Origin: Setaria digitata
Taxonomy: Eukaryota; Nematoda; Chromadorea; Rhabditida; Setariidae
Reading direction: 5' to 3'
Assembly: GCA_003640385.1 (NCBI GenBank)
Contig: RCAB01000133.1
Span: 62,001-126,000 of the forward strand
Length of the DNA stretch: 64,000 nucleotides
The position numbers were made by a program, and so were the translations under genes. This document shows positions 11,735 to 25,535 of the stretch, one piece after another. Below the pieces are notes generated by a model. That model did not search any database. It was not told where the DNA came from and saw only the letters and a program-made list of their open reading frames with translations. Each line of letters opens with the position of its first letter. The stretch's first letter is position 1.

Positions 11735-14700
11735 AGAACTTTCCAAAAAAGCACATAAATTGGAAATTAAACAGAACTGAAAAAGTTAATGGAGAAGGGC
11801 TGTTCTTCAAATCTTAAAGAGTTTCCAAATCTCTTAAAAAATCAAAAGTTGACTCTCACTCAGTGAAAGCTGTACTTGCAAGAGGATGGATTACTTGTTA
11901 ACTATTTCACTGGGGTATCTTTATATATCATGTGTATAAATTATCATATGTATATGTATAAATATGTATAAATTTAATTATCCTCTTTGCTCTTGATAAT
12001 TAATTGTTTTTTTAAAAACTGATAAAATTTGTGTTATGCACAAACTAGAAGTAATTGATATAAAGCAATTTCTTAAGTTTAACACTTACTTCAGTTGATA
12101 GACTCGATAATAAAGAAAAGTTACGTGAAGAATTAAAAGTATTCCTTGACAAATAAATCTCTGGAAGCTTGAAGCATGTCACTACTGCCACTTACTAATC
12201 GATGATATTGTGTCTCTAACACGCGAAGCAGAATCTATTTGTTTCTATCTTGTTAGGATCTATGAATAATTAATTAATTGTCGGCAGTTTTAATTGGATT
12301 GTTAAATATTTAGATAGTGATTGAATTTTTGTCTTCTCCCAAAGAATTTTCTGGTAATCTTAGGCAAGTAGAGGAAATAGGGAATTAATTAAATGGAAAA
12401 ATAAAATCCATTTTGAGCTCTTTGTTTTCTCAAATAATCTGTGAATGAAGCTGGATCTATGGGAAAAAAATTCACTAAGAAGTGTTCTCAGACAATTACT
12501 TCTTTTTAATTATATTCTTAGTCTACTTAATCCGATGTTAAAGTTGCATTGTCTACAATAAAAATATTAATGTTTTATTGAAAGAAAAATTTTTTTAGGT
12601 TCTTTCAGAAAAGAAATTATTTTCCGGACGTTAATTAAGAATATCTCTAATAATCTGAACTGAACAATTCACATCGACTTTTAGACCTTGTTAATGTAAC
12701 TTACTAAAAGACTAGTATGTTTTGTTGATTAATCGGGTTGAAGTATACTTGAGGCTTAATCGACCCTACAAGGGCACTATCACCAGCAGTTTGTTTACTT
12801 CTAAGGCCATTTCCTTATTGTCCTTGTTTGATTCCTTGTTGCAAATTGGATGAATACAAAAGCACTGAGTACGGAAATGGAAGACGTATAATGGGATGGC
12901 AAGGAGTGGACCGGTGGATCGAGGAAACCTGGGGACACTAACATTATAATAGCTGTGGGGTGGAAGAGGACGGACGGGGTGACAATAAATAGTTTAAAGA
13001 AATACTTTTCGCCTTTTAACTACTTTTGATAATTAACGGGTTTTATAATCTAGCCAGTTCTGTTAATAATTTCTTTAAATTTAAGTCTACATATTTTAAT
13101 TCGCTGAATTCCTACCTTTTGTTTTTTGGTCAGTTAGCAGCAAGATTAGATAATTAATTTACTATAAAAATAATTAATGCATAGCAAAAGATAGCAACTT
13201 TGACAACTATGCAGATAAGGATCACATATGAATAAAGAAAGCAAACCAAACCAATAAAACAATTTGCGATTCTCGTATGTGAATTAACCGACTACTCAAT
13301 CTTGAAATTGATGAGTAAACAATTGCCGCGTTATCTTCTTTTAATTATTTTCATTAGTCGAATTTATTTTTATATTATTTCTTTATCGTTCCTTCGCAAA
13401 GATTCCCAGAAAAAAAAAAGAAAAATTCTCGGAGAATTATCTCACATTTGTTGAAATCAAGTCTAAAATAATACTATTATGTTCATCGCTCCTCAAGATA
13501 TAATATCTTATCAAATTCCTAAACGACCTTGAAAAAAAAAGAAAAAATATTTTCTGCTTTGCAGAAGTTCCTGAATGCAATGATCTCACTGTCACTTTGA
13601 TTTTATTAATTTACAAATAGTTTTAAATACTAAATGATTGTATTATTTAAAAGAATATTCTCAAAAATCAAAAGATGAGGTTCTTTTGTGAGTAAAAAAA
13701 GTGTACCATTTACGAGTGTTTAACGTAAGTGATTATAAGGGTGCTTATTATAGTAATAATTTTAGCATGCATAATAGGGCGTTGAAGAGGAGAGATGATT
13801 GAACCATATTTAGGTTATACACATTTGATAGCCTTCTTTTCATATTTTTGAATTTGTCGAATTCTAGTGCAGGCATATAGTTTTAGTCTTAATTTTGAAC
13901 ACTTGTTACAAGGTAGTGAATGAGTTGAGGAAAAAATTTAAATATAATCTATAAATTCATGATTAGAACAGTCTAACGAAATTGCAAATATCAAAATGAT
14001 GCTAAGATATGCATCGTTTATGCGTCACAGTTTCGCATCTGTGAGATTTGCCTACACAGGTAGTGAGTGAAACGGAACTTTTTTAACGATCTTGAACTGA
14101 TTCTTCTCCTGTATCGAGTAAGGAGAAGCAAATTTATTCCATATCTCTGAGTGGAAACTTCACCATTCACTACAAATAACAGAAGCATACAAATCTTTCT
14201 TTCCTCAGAGATTCAATCATTTCGCTGGATACGAACATTTCCCTTGTTACCTGATTAAAAACATTCTATCACTTTTTCCCTTCATTTCTTCGTTTAATAG
14301 AACTTTATGTTAACTGAGTGATAGGGATTTTCTTCTGCGATATCAGTGATTTGTCTTTAAGTGTCCTATCAATTCAAGTGAATGAATTTCATTAACAAGT
14401 GCCTCGATATTGCTATCACCCTTGCATCATTTTCATTTTCAAATTACAAACGATCATTCTTTAAACTAATATAGTAACAAAAGAATAAAATGTTACAAAA
14501 TGATTATTTTAGTGATTTCAGCAATGCTTTCGAGCTAATTCCTAGACAAGATTTAACGACTTTTCTGACTACAAACTTCGAAAAAGACTAGGCTACTGAC
14601 ATGCAATTGATTCGTTGAACATTGGCTAAACTTCTAAAGAGATTGCGAATCGGCTTCAGTCCGTCAGTTGTCGTAATTTATCGGCATTTTAAAATAATTT

Positions 14701-15438
14701 AGAAGTTCGCTAAAAAATACTGTGAACGTTTTTTTTTTTTTTAAAAAATATTCAAAAGGTCTGAAATCAAATATGAAAGATTTTTCGGATCTGTTGTAAA
14801 ATTTTATAAACATTCCTCCTTAGTATTCTTAATTTCTTGCAGAGTAGTGATGAATAACATCGTTGCTGATTAATATATCGATTATGATAAGTGTTGTCGT
14901 TATGACTAAAATCGGTCTATTGTAAATATACCTCTATCATTATCTGCTAGATTTCACCAACGTAATTTATTTGAACTTAGTATTCCTAAAGTTGTTTTTA
15001 ACTCCCTCCAATCGTTCGCAATACCTTCGATGTAATGAAAATTACATTTTAAGTAGAGCATTCCACAAATAGTTATGTTTCAAATAAGATATCGTCAGAA
15101 ATGTGACATCTTCAATAGTTAATTGTAATTTCGAGATATCAATGAATAACACTCAGCAATGATTTTATCACTGTTTTAGGTACACATATCATTTCGGAGA
15201 GATATCTTTGAAATACAAAAAGAGGTTAACCGCGCAACTGTTGCACAAGGAAACTTATCATTTCTTGTTATCAATATATCTCATTTTGATCACCTTCCTG
15301 TTCTTATTATTTACTGATAACTGTCAACAAGACCAATATAGAAACGTAACAGATCAGTTTGGATACAATTAAATCACTTAGTATCTGTCTGCCCTTATTT
15401 GACGGTCTGTCTCTATGTTTTAACGTATATCGGCTGTA
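11735..15438. other. Long intergenic region, no supported gene
   Basis: About 3.7 kb of AT-rich DNA with no ORF or exon pair I can support on either strand. A slightly GC-richer patch at 12870-12990 has stops in every frame. No tRNA-like cloverleaf was noticed by eye. Confidence 0.55.
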
Positions 15439-16998
15439 ATGAACAGCGCTGTGAACGGTCGACTTCCTAATTTTCTAATTATAATGTTTGCAATTAATTC
15501 CATTGCCTACTCATATTCAATGCCACGACAAAAATCTTATCACCAGGTATTTATTACTTATTTTGACTGCATTTATTAATTAATTAGCCCAACCTTATAC
15601 CGAGCAATAATTATGATCTTCAAAGCAGTAATCAATTTAAAATTCAATAATCAATACTTTTTTGAAGGTTTCTGTTTATTTGTTAATGATTTATGAGACC
15701 AGAAAATATCTTTTCGAAGTTTTATTCTTAACTTATTTTTGTTCTGGAAATTTCATTTTCCACATCATATGAAACAATTGTTGTCATTTACTACTTGATG
15801 GAAAAAGTCTTTCAAGTAGATGATGCTAGCTTCTTTTTTTGTAATTTTTTATAGATCTCTTCTTTCTAATGTTAAAATAAGATTACTGTAAAAATCTAAC
15901 AAGAATATATTTATGAGATGTAGCCAATAAAACTACAAGTTAGAATGTATTATAAAATTTCAGATAATATAACATGATCACGTGATCTTTGAATCCTAGA
16001 GGTATCCACGGATTTTAAAAAATGAAATTAATCATCATTAAATCATAAGCATAGGTAAAATATGGATTACTTGGGAAAAAAAAGCATTAGTATAATTCGA
16101 ATTTTTCATTCCTTTTCATGCACCATTTACAATTTATTCGAAAAAAAAAAGAATAAATTTGTGGAAGTACCACACAAAATTTGCAATCGGCATCCTTATA
16201 TTGTTCTATTTGAAGATTTTTTGAAATGAATGAAGATTTCTGAAGGACATCAATCTCCGACCTTTTGTCCTTTATTGCGCATTTTATAAATGTTTGACAA
16301 CAAAATGATATGCTTCGTTTGTTATTATTTATTGGGAAATTATAGTTAGAACCAAAGTTTTATTGAAGTGCCGTCTTTTTTGTATAATATAATGTTGAAT
16401 AAATATGAAATGACTCATTAATTTCGACAACATTTTCAATATAAAACTACCCTATAATATTGCTTTTCTACAACTNTAAAGTTTTATTGAAGTGCCGTCT
16501 TTTTTGTATAATATAATGTTGAATAAATTTGAAATGACTCATTAATTTCGACAACATTTTCAATATAAAACTACCCTATAATATTGCTTTTCTACAACTT
16601 GCACCTTTTTTTTTGTAAAAAAAAAGAAAAGTGAAGTGTTGTAAATATTATTGCAAATTTTATAATTTTTACTGGCGAGTATTTTATAGCTTGATTTAAT
16701 TGCAAAACGTTGTTTTCGTACAGTATGCAAAGACTGGATACATGAATGTCATTGGTTCTGTGATCTGGCAAAAGGCAAGGTTCGTTTTATTTTATTAAAT
16801 GCTAGGAAAATAATCCCAGATTAAAACTTTTAAAACATTCTCGTTCTAATTTCCTTCCTCATTCAGTTTTCACTAATTCTACTTAAAATGTTATTTATTA
16901 AATAATTTAAAAATTAATAATTTCAGCCATTATATGATCGATGCATGGAATGCTTAAGTTGGCGAGGACGACATTGCTACGAATGTTTCGATCTTTGA
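15439..16998 (+). CDS. Small secreted CxxC-x7-CxxC peptide precursor, unknown family
   Basis: I do not recognise this gene. Exon 1 (15439-15546) starts with ATG and encodes a signal-peptide-like segment (LPNFLIIMFAINSIAYS) followed by a short polar stretch. Exon 2 is 16724-16774 and exon 3 is 16927-16998, ending in TGA. The final residues DRCMECLSWRGRHCYECFDL hold two CxxC pairs seven residues apart. The total is 76 residues, about 50 after the predicted signal. Exon 2 keeps the cysteine frame only if its donor is AAG|GCAAGG, i.e. a GC-AG intron; the overlapping GT five bases later would instead read into a short cysteine-free tail. The size, signal peptide and paired cysteines suggest a secreted disulphide peptide (neuropeptide-, hormone- or effector-like); this is inference. 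Intron 1 carries the N-gap duplication at 16.4-16.6 kb. Confidence 0.55.
16354..16599. repeat. Direct duplication around a single N (assembly join)
   Basis: Two copies of about 122 bases (16354-16475 and 16478-16599) differ at one base and are separated by T and an N at 16476. This looks like unmerged overlap between contig ends. It lies in intron 1 of the small peptide gene, so the intron is probably shorter in reality. Confidence 0.85.
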
Positions 16999-18994
16999 TG
17001 ATACCTTCCTTTTTATGTACATACTATGATACTTGTAGATATAATTAGCGAACATATCATTCATGCATAAAACTTCAATAATTATTTCTTAGAAACCAAA
17101 TATTTGGAAATATTTTTAATATTTCGAAGTTTTAGTTGATAATCCTATGGATTAGCATAATTTTCCTTTGAATCAATTCTAACTGAAACATTTTCGGAAA
17201 AATTTTGACAACAGTTCATCTTTCATTAATCAGGTCACTTGAATGGAATGTATTAAATTTTCATTATGCGGTTGCTTTGATTCATATTAAAATTTATAAT
17301 CAAAATATGAACGAACCACTATAATAATTTTAATAATATATATGCCCTTCATATACGTAAAATAAATACGTGATACTTTAATAATTTTTCGATGTCACTG
17401 ACGTGTTTCCTTTTTTCTTTTTTGGAAAAATTTAAACGATGAATATTTTATAAATTTTTGCTTTGACTAAATTTACGGTTTGTATTTCGACTAGTAATGA
17501 TAGTATATTTGGCCTTAACAGTTAGCGGATTCTAATTAGCGTCATTGAAGATGCTTCTTAGAAACAGATGCACTTAGAGACATAGGATAGGAATTCTGAA
17601 TCTTCCGTGAATTTCCGGCAGTAACCCATCTGATATTTGCTTATTTTAAAGATTAAAACTCAATATAAAAGCTAATTTTCAGTGATGCTGTTTCTTTGTA
17701 AATATATATGTGCATGCAAGTGTTTTTTTTATGTAAAAAATAAACCCGTAATTAAAAGCCAAACTTTACTCCGAAAATTCTTTAAGAAATACAATAAATT
17801 TATTAGTTTCATACTAGTAAAGGTATTCAATAGTTCATCATGACACATGAAACTCTTTGACGCTTTATTAATGATATGATAATGATAAGAAAACTTATTC
17901 CAATTAATGAATAATAATGACATGTTAAAGAGTGCTATAATAAGATGTAGTTCGGCTGAGTCTAGTTGGCAATATAATGGGTTCTTATTTGCATTTCGGT
18001 ATTTTCGTTATATTCATGGATGGAAATTATCACACATTGAAATATTATGTTTGCCCTGCAGAAGATAAGTGATAAAATTTATCTTTAGCATGAAATTGGA
18101 TTAAATATTTAAGTACGAAAATGTTTATGATAAAAAATCAGTGGAAGAAAAGTTCAGGGAAAATAAGAAGTTTTACAAAATCTTTGCTTCTTATATTAAA
18201 CTTAATATCATCACAGATATCAAAATTATGATTAGTTAACATTTGGAATGAAAATTTGATTGGCTTATTTAAAGAAACGAAAACTCAAGAATGGTAAGAG
18301 TTCCTTTTTCTTTATTAGTGGAATAAGAAAAGTACTTATGAATAAAAAGGTAAGAAGAAGGAGGTAATTACTTAATTAACGCGCGTAATTTTTATATAAC
18401 GCGAACTGAAATAAAGGAGACACTTCATTTTTGCATTGAACTCAAAGTTGAACGGAGAATGCTTCGGTTTTTCTTATGACTCGCCGACTCTGCTCTTTGC
18501 CCTTCATGAAATGAAATTGCTCACATTTCACATTACCTGTTACCTTTTCTCAAGTTGCTGCTTCTTCCAATCTTCAGGTAGTCAAAAACAGAGATAGTAT
18601 GTCATTTAGTGTGAAACAGAGTGGAGTCACTGCCAGAGAAATGAAAGATTCAAATCAATTCACAGTTTGAAATATCAAACGAATCGGTTGGCTGGCACAG
18701 TTGTGACAGTTATTTTTCACTGCCGAACAGTCGCTTCCCACAGTCTCTTCAGAATTTTTCAAATCTCATCCATCTTCCTCTTCCTAATTATAATGCTTTT
18801 CACCCTCTTTTTCCTTTTATCTTTTTGAACTTGTAATTTTTGCAAGACATTTAAGGAATGTTATTGGTCCACGTTAAAGTCATTCAGAATTGCTTTCACG
18901 TGATACTTATATGAGTGGTTCACGTAAACCTTCTGGCTGTTAAGTGATTCTGCAAGTAGAGAATTCTTTTTTAGATTTTAAATCAAAAAAGTAA
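16999..18994. other. Intergenic, no supported gene
   Basis: About 2 kb of AT-rich sequence. A pyrimidine-rich stretch at 18480-18850 could be promoter DNA for the small ORF that follows, but there is no motif to prove it. Confidence 0.5.
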
Positions 18995-19459
18995 ATGGAT
19001 TTCAAAGGTGATTATCAACCATTGCAGGTGCAAGAGGAAATCAAAAAGGTAATTTTTTACTTCTGTTCCTTGCCACAGTCAAGACAGACCTCAACCATGA
19101 TGTTGTGTCACTGTTGAACGATAATTATTATTATAATCAAGATAATCGTTTGTTTTAGAACTCAACTGAAGCATCTTCAACTCAACAGCATCGTAATGAC
19201 CGACAAGAAGGCAATGAGAAGCGTCGTTATTCGAAGGATGATCGAAGTAAACGTTTAAAAAAAACTTTCTTTTCAGTTCTTGAATTAGCTCAAGCAGTTC
19301 AGCTAGTTCAAACTTCAAGTGTATCAATTTCAGTTGGCTCTGAATTTAAGTATTTCGACAAATGGAGCTTTTTTGTTCAAAGTTTCTACCACTTAAAGTA
19401 TAAGTGTTGTTTTGCAGAACAAAACGGTATCGAACCTTTACTTCCAAGAGGATACTGAA
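18995..19459 (+). CDS. Possible small basic protein, unknown
   Basis: Weak gene model. A TTTTTTAG acceptor-like site at about 18975 precedes ATG 18995. Exon 1 (18995-19048, 18 codons) ends at AAG|GTAATT, and exon 2 starts after TTTTAG at 19159 in phase. It reads through a Gln/Ser and Lys/Arg-rich stretch (NEKRRYSKDDRSKRLKK), then VLELAQAVQLVQTSS, to a stop near 19459. A further intron may lie at 19350-19417 with a different end. I see no recognised domain, signal peptide or membrane span. It may be a real short nuclear/basic protein or chance splicing signals around an open frame. Confidence 0.3.
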
Positions 19460-22079
19460 AATTTATATCCACCAATACATGCTGATTAATTTGATTTTAA
19501 AAATGAATTCAGTCTTTGTCGTTGTTATTTTCAAAATTATTTTACATATTATTTGCATGATTAACAAACTAACAAATCGAAATATTTCTGAGTGCTTGAT
19601 TATTCAGAATTAATAAATTTCTTATTTATTCGTTGACTTTTAATGTCGATTTTTTCTTATCACTTTAATATAGATAAACTTTGAAGTTTATCACTTTGAC
19701 ATGACTGCTAACAGAATGTTTCGCATAATTTTGGTAAGTGAGTTCTTTCAGAACAGCGTTCAAAAATGTTCCAACATTTCGCAGTTGCATTTCCGTTTCG
19801 TTGCAATTTTATCACATTGTTATCAGGAAGAAAAATGTCTATGTGAAAAAAGAAAATATGACAAATGATACGTAAATACTTATTAGATATAATTATGAAT
19901 TTCTTTAGATAGCACTTCCTCATTACTGTAATAAGTACTTGAAAAGGTTAATAAAAAAGAAAAATAATCGATGATACTTTTCCTCAGAATACCATTACAA
20001 ATAATATTTTTTATTTATATAACAGCAAATTTTACTCGAAAGTACAAATGTATTGCATTTATCATTTGAATATTGTTATTACCATTTTTGGAATACGGTT
20101 TTTTTCTTTTTTTAAAAAAAACTTTTTGGTTCCAATCTTAATTTTCGCTTTCAACTTTTTCAAAATATTTCAAATAAATTTTTCCAAGTTCCAACTATAA
20201 GTCAAATAGCTTACTTGAAAAAAAAAATGTACGCAAGGAGATTAAAACTTCTTTCAAATGTAGCAAACTAAATGATTAACATTTCAGTTCAGTAATTATG
20301 CGCTTCAGAAAGTTGAATAAAACTCCATTTACGGTGATTATTTTAAACTTATTAAATAGTCATATAAATATAGAAGAAGTATAATGATTGCCTTTTATTT
20401 TCTGTTTGACATAATTAGTTTTTAGTTTCTTTTGATATTAAAATAAACTTTTCAAGCTAGCAAAGATTTATTCCTGTTATAAATTTTTTTCAAAGTTTTG
20501 CAAAAGTTACTGATCAAAGAAAAAAAGCAACTGAATTGGTGGTAGTTCTAATTATTCAAATGTATCATTTGATATGTGCATTACAATAGATAATTAATAT
20601 TCATAACAATTTATCAGTGAAACGTGATCTGTAAGTTATAGATTGAAGTAAAAAATGTAATAAATAGGCTAAAAAATTATCAATTAACTACTCTTCTGGA
20701 TTAAATTTCTTGCCTTGGCGCTTGCAATGGTTACAAACAGTTGAAGCTTTATGTTAGTAAAAAGTAAAAAAAGTTGACAAAAAGGCCATAATTTCATGTT
20801 GGTAAAAAAAGGCATGAGTTATTTTTGCACTATGACAAGTTTGCATCAGTCATGATAATTCAGAGTGATAGATAAAAAAATTAATCACTGCTAAACATAA
20901 TAACCATTTCTAGATCAATCAATTTTTTTCCTACAGTTGGCTTCTTTTTCTTGTAGCATCATAGACTTGATCAAAATTTACTAACATTCATAGTTATTGA
21001 CCATACTGTTTCAGCTTTAGTTCACTTTATTTTTCCACTTCTCTGATGACCGAATGATAAAATTACTGTTGTGATAAGTGAGCAATGCTGTTGAGTTAGT
21101 CATAACCAGAATGTACGGAAGTACGAAAAACCACGAGCTTATTATTTATTTAGTGGTGGATAGATTTTTATAGCATGAAATCAAATACGTACAGCGTAGT
21201 CATTATTCAGTACCAAATAATAGACGACGAGGAAATCGGTCCACGTTATAAACTTTTTCTCTTATAAAACTGATCATTCATTTTTCACATTTTAGTTAAC
21301 ATAATGTTCATTTCTTTAAATAAAATTATTTTCCAAAAAGGAATTCGAAAAGTACACTTTTTGGCTAGAAAATGCTGACCCTAAAAAATATACATATGAA
21401 ATTGAATAATTTCAATTATTCCATTTATGAATTTGAAATCATTTTGGAAACTTCCGTAAGATTTAAATTCTTTGTACAACAATATTTATTTTTTTATGGC
21501 ATTTTTATGTAGCACAAACATAATCCGTATTTCATTAAAAAATAGACAGAAATATTTGATTTGACTTCACATTAATGTAAAATGCTTCCTTTCAGATTTG
21601 TGAAATTTCGCTAATTTACACACGCATTAAGCAAACTTTTATATTCATAAATAATTGACAAAGGTAAACTTCTGGATTGAATTAGAAATTTTTCCGAGCA
21701 GATCAAAAATTATTGTGACGAACATATTGGTCTCACACTTAAATTTGAAAATTTCTATCGGTATATTTTTAAAATTTCCAAACTTCTATCAGTATATTAG
21801 TATCTATCAATATCAATATAACACTGACGTGACTGAAATGAACTTAAAAAATTGTATTTGTGAATTCACTGCTGCAAACGGAATTCCAAGAAACTGCGAA
21901 ATAAAGGTAAATATGTGGACACTTGTAAGCATAAAAGAAAGCTACACGTATCTGCGTGTAGCGTCTAAATCTGACAAATTTTTTGCTTTTTGTTGAAATA
22001 AAAGTAATGCATAATTTGTTGCACTTCACTATTTAAATTGTTCTTATTGCAAGCCGGCGCAACATCCAGCATTGTTGCA
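19460..22079. other. Intergenic / upstream of kinase gene
   Basis: About 2.6 kb, AT-rich. Open stretches at 19404-19613 and 21655-21996 lack an ATG context, splice support or recognisable content. Nothing else seen. Confidence 0.5.
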
Positions 22080-24356
22080 ATGCAGCCAGCTTATCAGGAA
22101 CAGAAGCAATCGCTATCACTAGAAAACTTTCCAAAGGAAGGTTCTAGTTTTGATGGCAAGAATGCCACATATCAGGTTGTTATATTTAGTTTTTTCAACT
22201 GATTCGTCAAGAGTGAAGTTGAAATTGAAATGCACTCAGTGACTAAAGGTTCCTTCTTATAATTTTTGTAACTTATCGAGGTTCATGCGACTGATACAAA
22301 GCACAAAAAATGTCGTTTAGTTTTCAGCCTTAGATAATAAATTCAATAATTAGAAGAGCTAAGAGATAAGTAATTCGAGACGTCCATCCAAGATTTGAGG
22401 AACCTTTCCATAGCAAAGCACGGAATCTTACCTGCAAATTATTGTCTGGATTGAGCAATTTTATGTTCAATTCCGAATTTCTTCGTCAATAATGTTGTGC
22501 AACCATCGAAAGTTTTGAAAATTAACTTGTAATATATGTGTGGGCAGGTGATCAAACTTCTTGGAAAAGGAGGTTTTGGTGCTGTTTTTCAAGTACAATC
22601 ATCGATAGATAACAAAATGTATGCAGCCAAATTAGAACCCTATGATCACTCACGGAGGGTAATATATTTCAACAAATTTCTCCGTGAACGAAATAGATGA
22701 TCAGTGTTGAGTTCGTTTGATTTTCAGGTCCTTCTTATGGATTGCTTAGTGTTAAGAGGAGCTGAAGTACTAAAAAGTCCTCATTTCTGCAAAATTTTTG
22801 AGCTTGGCAAAGTGGAAGGGAAATTTCGTTTCATTATTATCACGATGGTAAATGTTAGCTTGTCTAGTAATTTCTCGACAGCTGCATTCTCTTATCATTT
22901 CTGATAGTTAAAAAAATCACTAATGCTAATCTTTAATGTGGTTTAATTTCTACTTCATTTATGATAAAGCCTACATGATGGATGCAATTTGAGCTTGGTT
23001 CAAGTTTACATGTATTGCGAATGTCGCAAGCAAAAAATTGTTTCTCATTGGGGACAGCGTTGCGCTTTGCCCAGCAGTCTCTGGAAGCTTTGCAGGTACA
23101 TTTAATGCAGTCGAGTTTGCAAGAATGTTTCAAGTGGCTACTTCTGTGGTTTATATTTATCTGTTAATTGTTAAAACATCAAGAGAATCAGTAGTTAACA
23201 GTATTTGATACTTACTAATCAATTTATAAATGCTTTATTTTTTAGGACATGCATTCTATTGGATTTCTTCATCGCGACATTAAGCCATCAAACTTCGGAA
23301 TTGGTCGTCAGGAATCAAATGACTTTCATATTGTTTATATTTTCGATTTTGGCCTTGCACGGCAGTTTGCGTTAGTTTCTAAACTTCATAACTCTTGTCG
23401 ACCAGATAATTTTGGCTCATCCGTAAGTATCAGAAGTAATTTCAGTAGCAAGAATGGAATAACTCCTACTAAAACCGAGCCTTTTGGAATCATTTATTTT
23501 AGTACTCGGGACAAGGATTGTCGCATTCCACGCAGGTCTGCTCCATTTCGTGGTACTCCACGATATGCATCCTTAAATAGTCACAAGAAACGAGATCAAT
23601 CGCCAAAAGATGATATCGAATCTTGGTTCTATATGGTTGTCGAATGGACAGTAGGCTCTCTGCCCTGGAAACACTTCAGAGTAATAATTTAGTAAGAACA
23701 ACTCGATAAGTGCATTGCAGATTTACTCCTGCTAATGTTAAATGATCTTGTCATCCTTATCAACTCTGAAAGTTGTATTCCCGGTGAGTATCCTTTTCTG
23801 AGAGTTCCTCTAATCCTTTGGTCATCGAATATGAGTTGTTCTGATAGCAGTAGGCTAAAGTATTTGGTATTCTCCAGGATTCATGAGCCATTCCAGAATC
23901 AAGACCGAGATAAAATTATGCTGATGAAAGAGCAAAGCCGAGAATCTGTTGGCATTGATATGCTTCTGAAAGGTTGTCCGCTACCACATTATCACATGAT
24001 CCTGCAGTACATTGATCAATTACAGTATACTAGCATTCCGGATTATGGATACATCTATTTCTTACTCAAACATATTGCTAAGGTAAAAATGCAAATGTTG
24101 AAACAAAAAACTTCTCTCAAGGTCATCTACTTTTTTTAGTTTTGAGACTTTGTAATATTAAATCATATCAAGATTTCACTGAATTATTTTACAGAAGAAT
24201 CGGATACGACCTGACCAACCTCTAGATTATGATCCGGAACATCCATATGCTGGCACCGAAACACCACCATCATGTTTACCACAAGGTGTACTCATATCGC
24301 CCATTCAAAAACATTCTGATAAAAAAAACAATGAGAAAAAACACCAAAATTTATAA
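22080..24356 (+). CDS. Tau-tubulin-kinase-like / casein kinase 1 superfamily protein kinase
   Basis: Serine/threonine kinase of the CK1/TTBK-like group that is greatly expanded in nematodes, many members being sperm-enriched (family knowledge). Exons joining in phase: 22080-22175, 22548-22658, 22728-22847, 22994-23095, 23246-23680, 23897-24082, 24195-24356, giving 403 residues. Visible motifs: glycine loop GKGGFGAVFQV, ATP lysine in YAAKLEP, catalytic loop HRDIKPSNF, DFGLA, activation-segment RGTPRYASLNSH, then DDIESWFYMVVEW and GSLPWK, all typical of TTBK-like kinases. The C-lobe ends near PDYGYIYFLLK, followed by a Lys/Pro-rich tail. All catalytic residues are present, so activity is expected. 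The exon at 22994 follows an unusual TTTGAG acceptor. A likely polyadenylation signal AATAAA is at 24575-24580. Confidence 0.9.
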
Positions 24357-25535
24357 TTTATTCTAGTCGATACCATTTACTTTATCATCTGCTTAACTTA
24401 GTTTTTCTCAGCCTTTCTTAGATTCAAATATTTCTCCTATATTCTTCATGTTATTTAATAACTAGTAAACACATCTATGGTGTCAAGTGCATCAGTATAA
24501 TATCAAATGATACAGATGATCATTTTGTGCACATTTCTTTTTCCCTTAACTTGAATGCTTGTTAAGTCAGTTTTAATAAAAAGAAAAAGCCGCTCCAATT
24601 AAAGCCATTGATTTATCGTCATTATTGTTGACGACATAGTAAATGTCAGGTCAGATAGAAAGTATTTTTTACACGGAAAAGCAATGGCTGTTTAAATTCT
24701 TCGTCATGAAAGCTCTCCGGTAATATTCTTTCCTTTTTCCTTACAGAAACATTTTACAAATAATTTAGTCCTCCATCTTTCCTCCAACTGTTATGTTTCT
24801 CCAATTTTTCACCATTCTCAAACGTAACCTTCTTCAGTCAATTCCACTTTTCATTTCGTTTTTCTCCTCTCACCTCTTCAAGCAATCAGTTCCTTAACTT
24901 CGAAATTTCTCCCAACTGAAAAGTAGTGCAGAAGAGGACAGTATGCACAATTACTATATCACTACATGATACACTACATGGTTTACTTAAGAATCTAACC
25001 AATTAAATTTGAATTCCTACCGCCTATTTATTACTACCCCTTCGAAGAACAATCTCATAAATGACAATTAGATTTTACATTTTTAGACCAATGAAACGAG
25101 AATAAAGTCTCTGATCGGAATAATCGGTCGGTTAATCATTATTGGGAATTGAAATTTAATCCTGCTTATTGCAATTTAGTAAGCTCTCTTGCACTTATTG
25201 TTACATGCATTACATTCGTTGTCATATCGCGGCTAATAACGTTCGGAGGGAAGAAGGTCAAAGGTCAGTGAACTCTACTCTAGACATGGTTGTGATATGC
25301 GATGAGTTTTGCTTGGCGTGTCATCTTTGTTTTTTTCATTCTCATCACTGCTTGTTTTCATTTTTCAGCTGCTTCCTATTCAAGTTAATTTTGTTTTGCA
25401 TTTTTAGTAAATGAATTCCAATAATAGCACAGGTAGATAGGTGAGTCATCTCTGTAATTGTTAGGCTAAAGTTTCGCTATGTAGATTGCATCCAAATTTC
25501 AACTGATATCTTAGGATTTTTTTGTAGCTATTGGC
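24357..25535. other. Intergenic between kinase and tandem family
   Basis: About 1.2 kb. It contains the kinase 3' UTR with AATAAA at 24575. No gene supported; one short Cys-rich open frame (25169-25414) was judged chance. Confidence 0.5.
25518..25527 (+). promoter_or_regulatory. Possible trans-splice (SL) acceptor before tandem gene A
   Basis: A T-rich stretch ending TTTTTTGTAG lies eight bases before the ATG at 25536. No upstream exon is apparent, so this is a reasonable spliced-leader acceptor in a nematode. Inference only. Confidence 0.4.

Noticed and set aside
21655..21996. 113-residue open frame (+) before the kinase gene
   Set aside because: Begins at TTG, contains tyrosine-isoleucine low-complexity repeats, and has no splice partner or recognisable domain.
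23735..23896. Open frame continuing leftward from the kinase C-lobe exon, with an acceptor-like TTGCAG at 23720
   Set aside because: It cannot join the preceding exon (ending at 23680) in phase, and the acceptor at 23896 directly restores the conserved C-lobe sequence.
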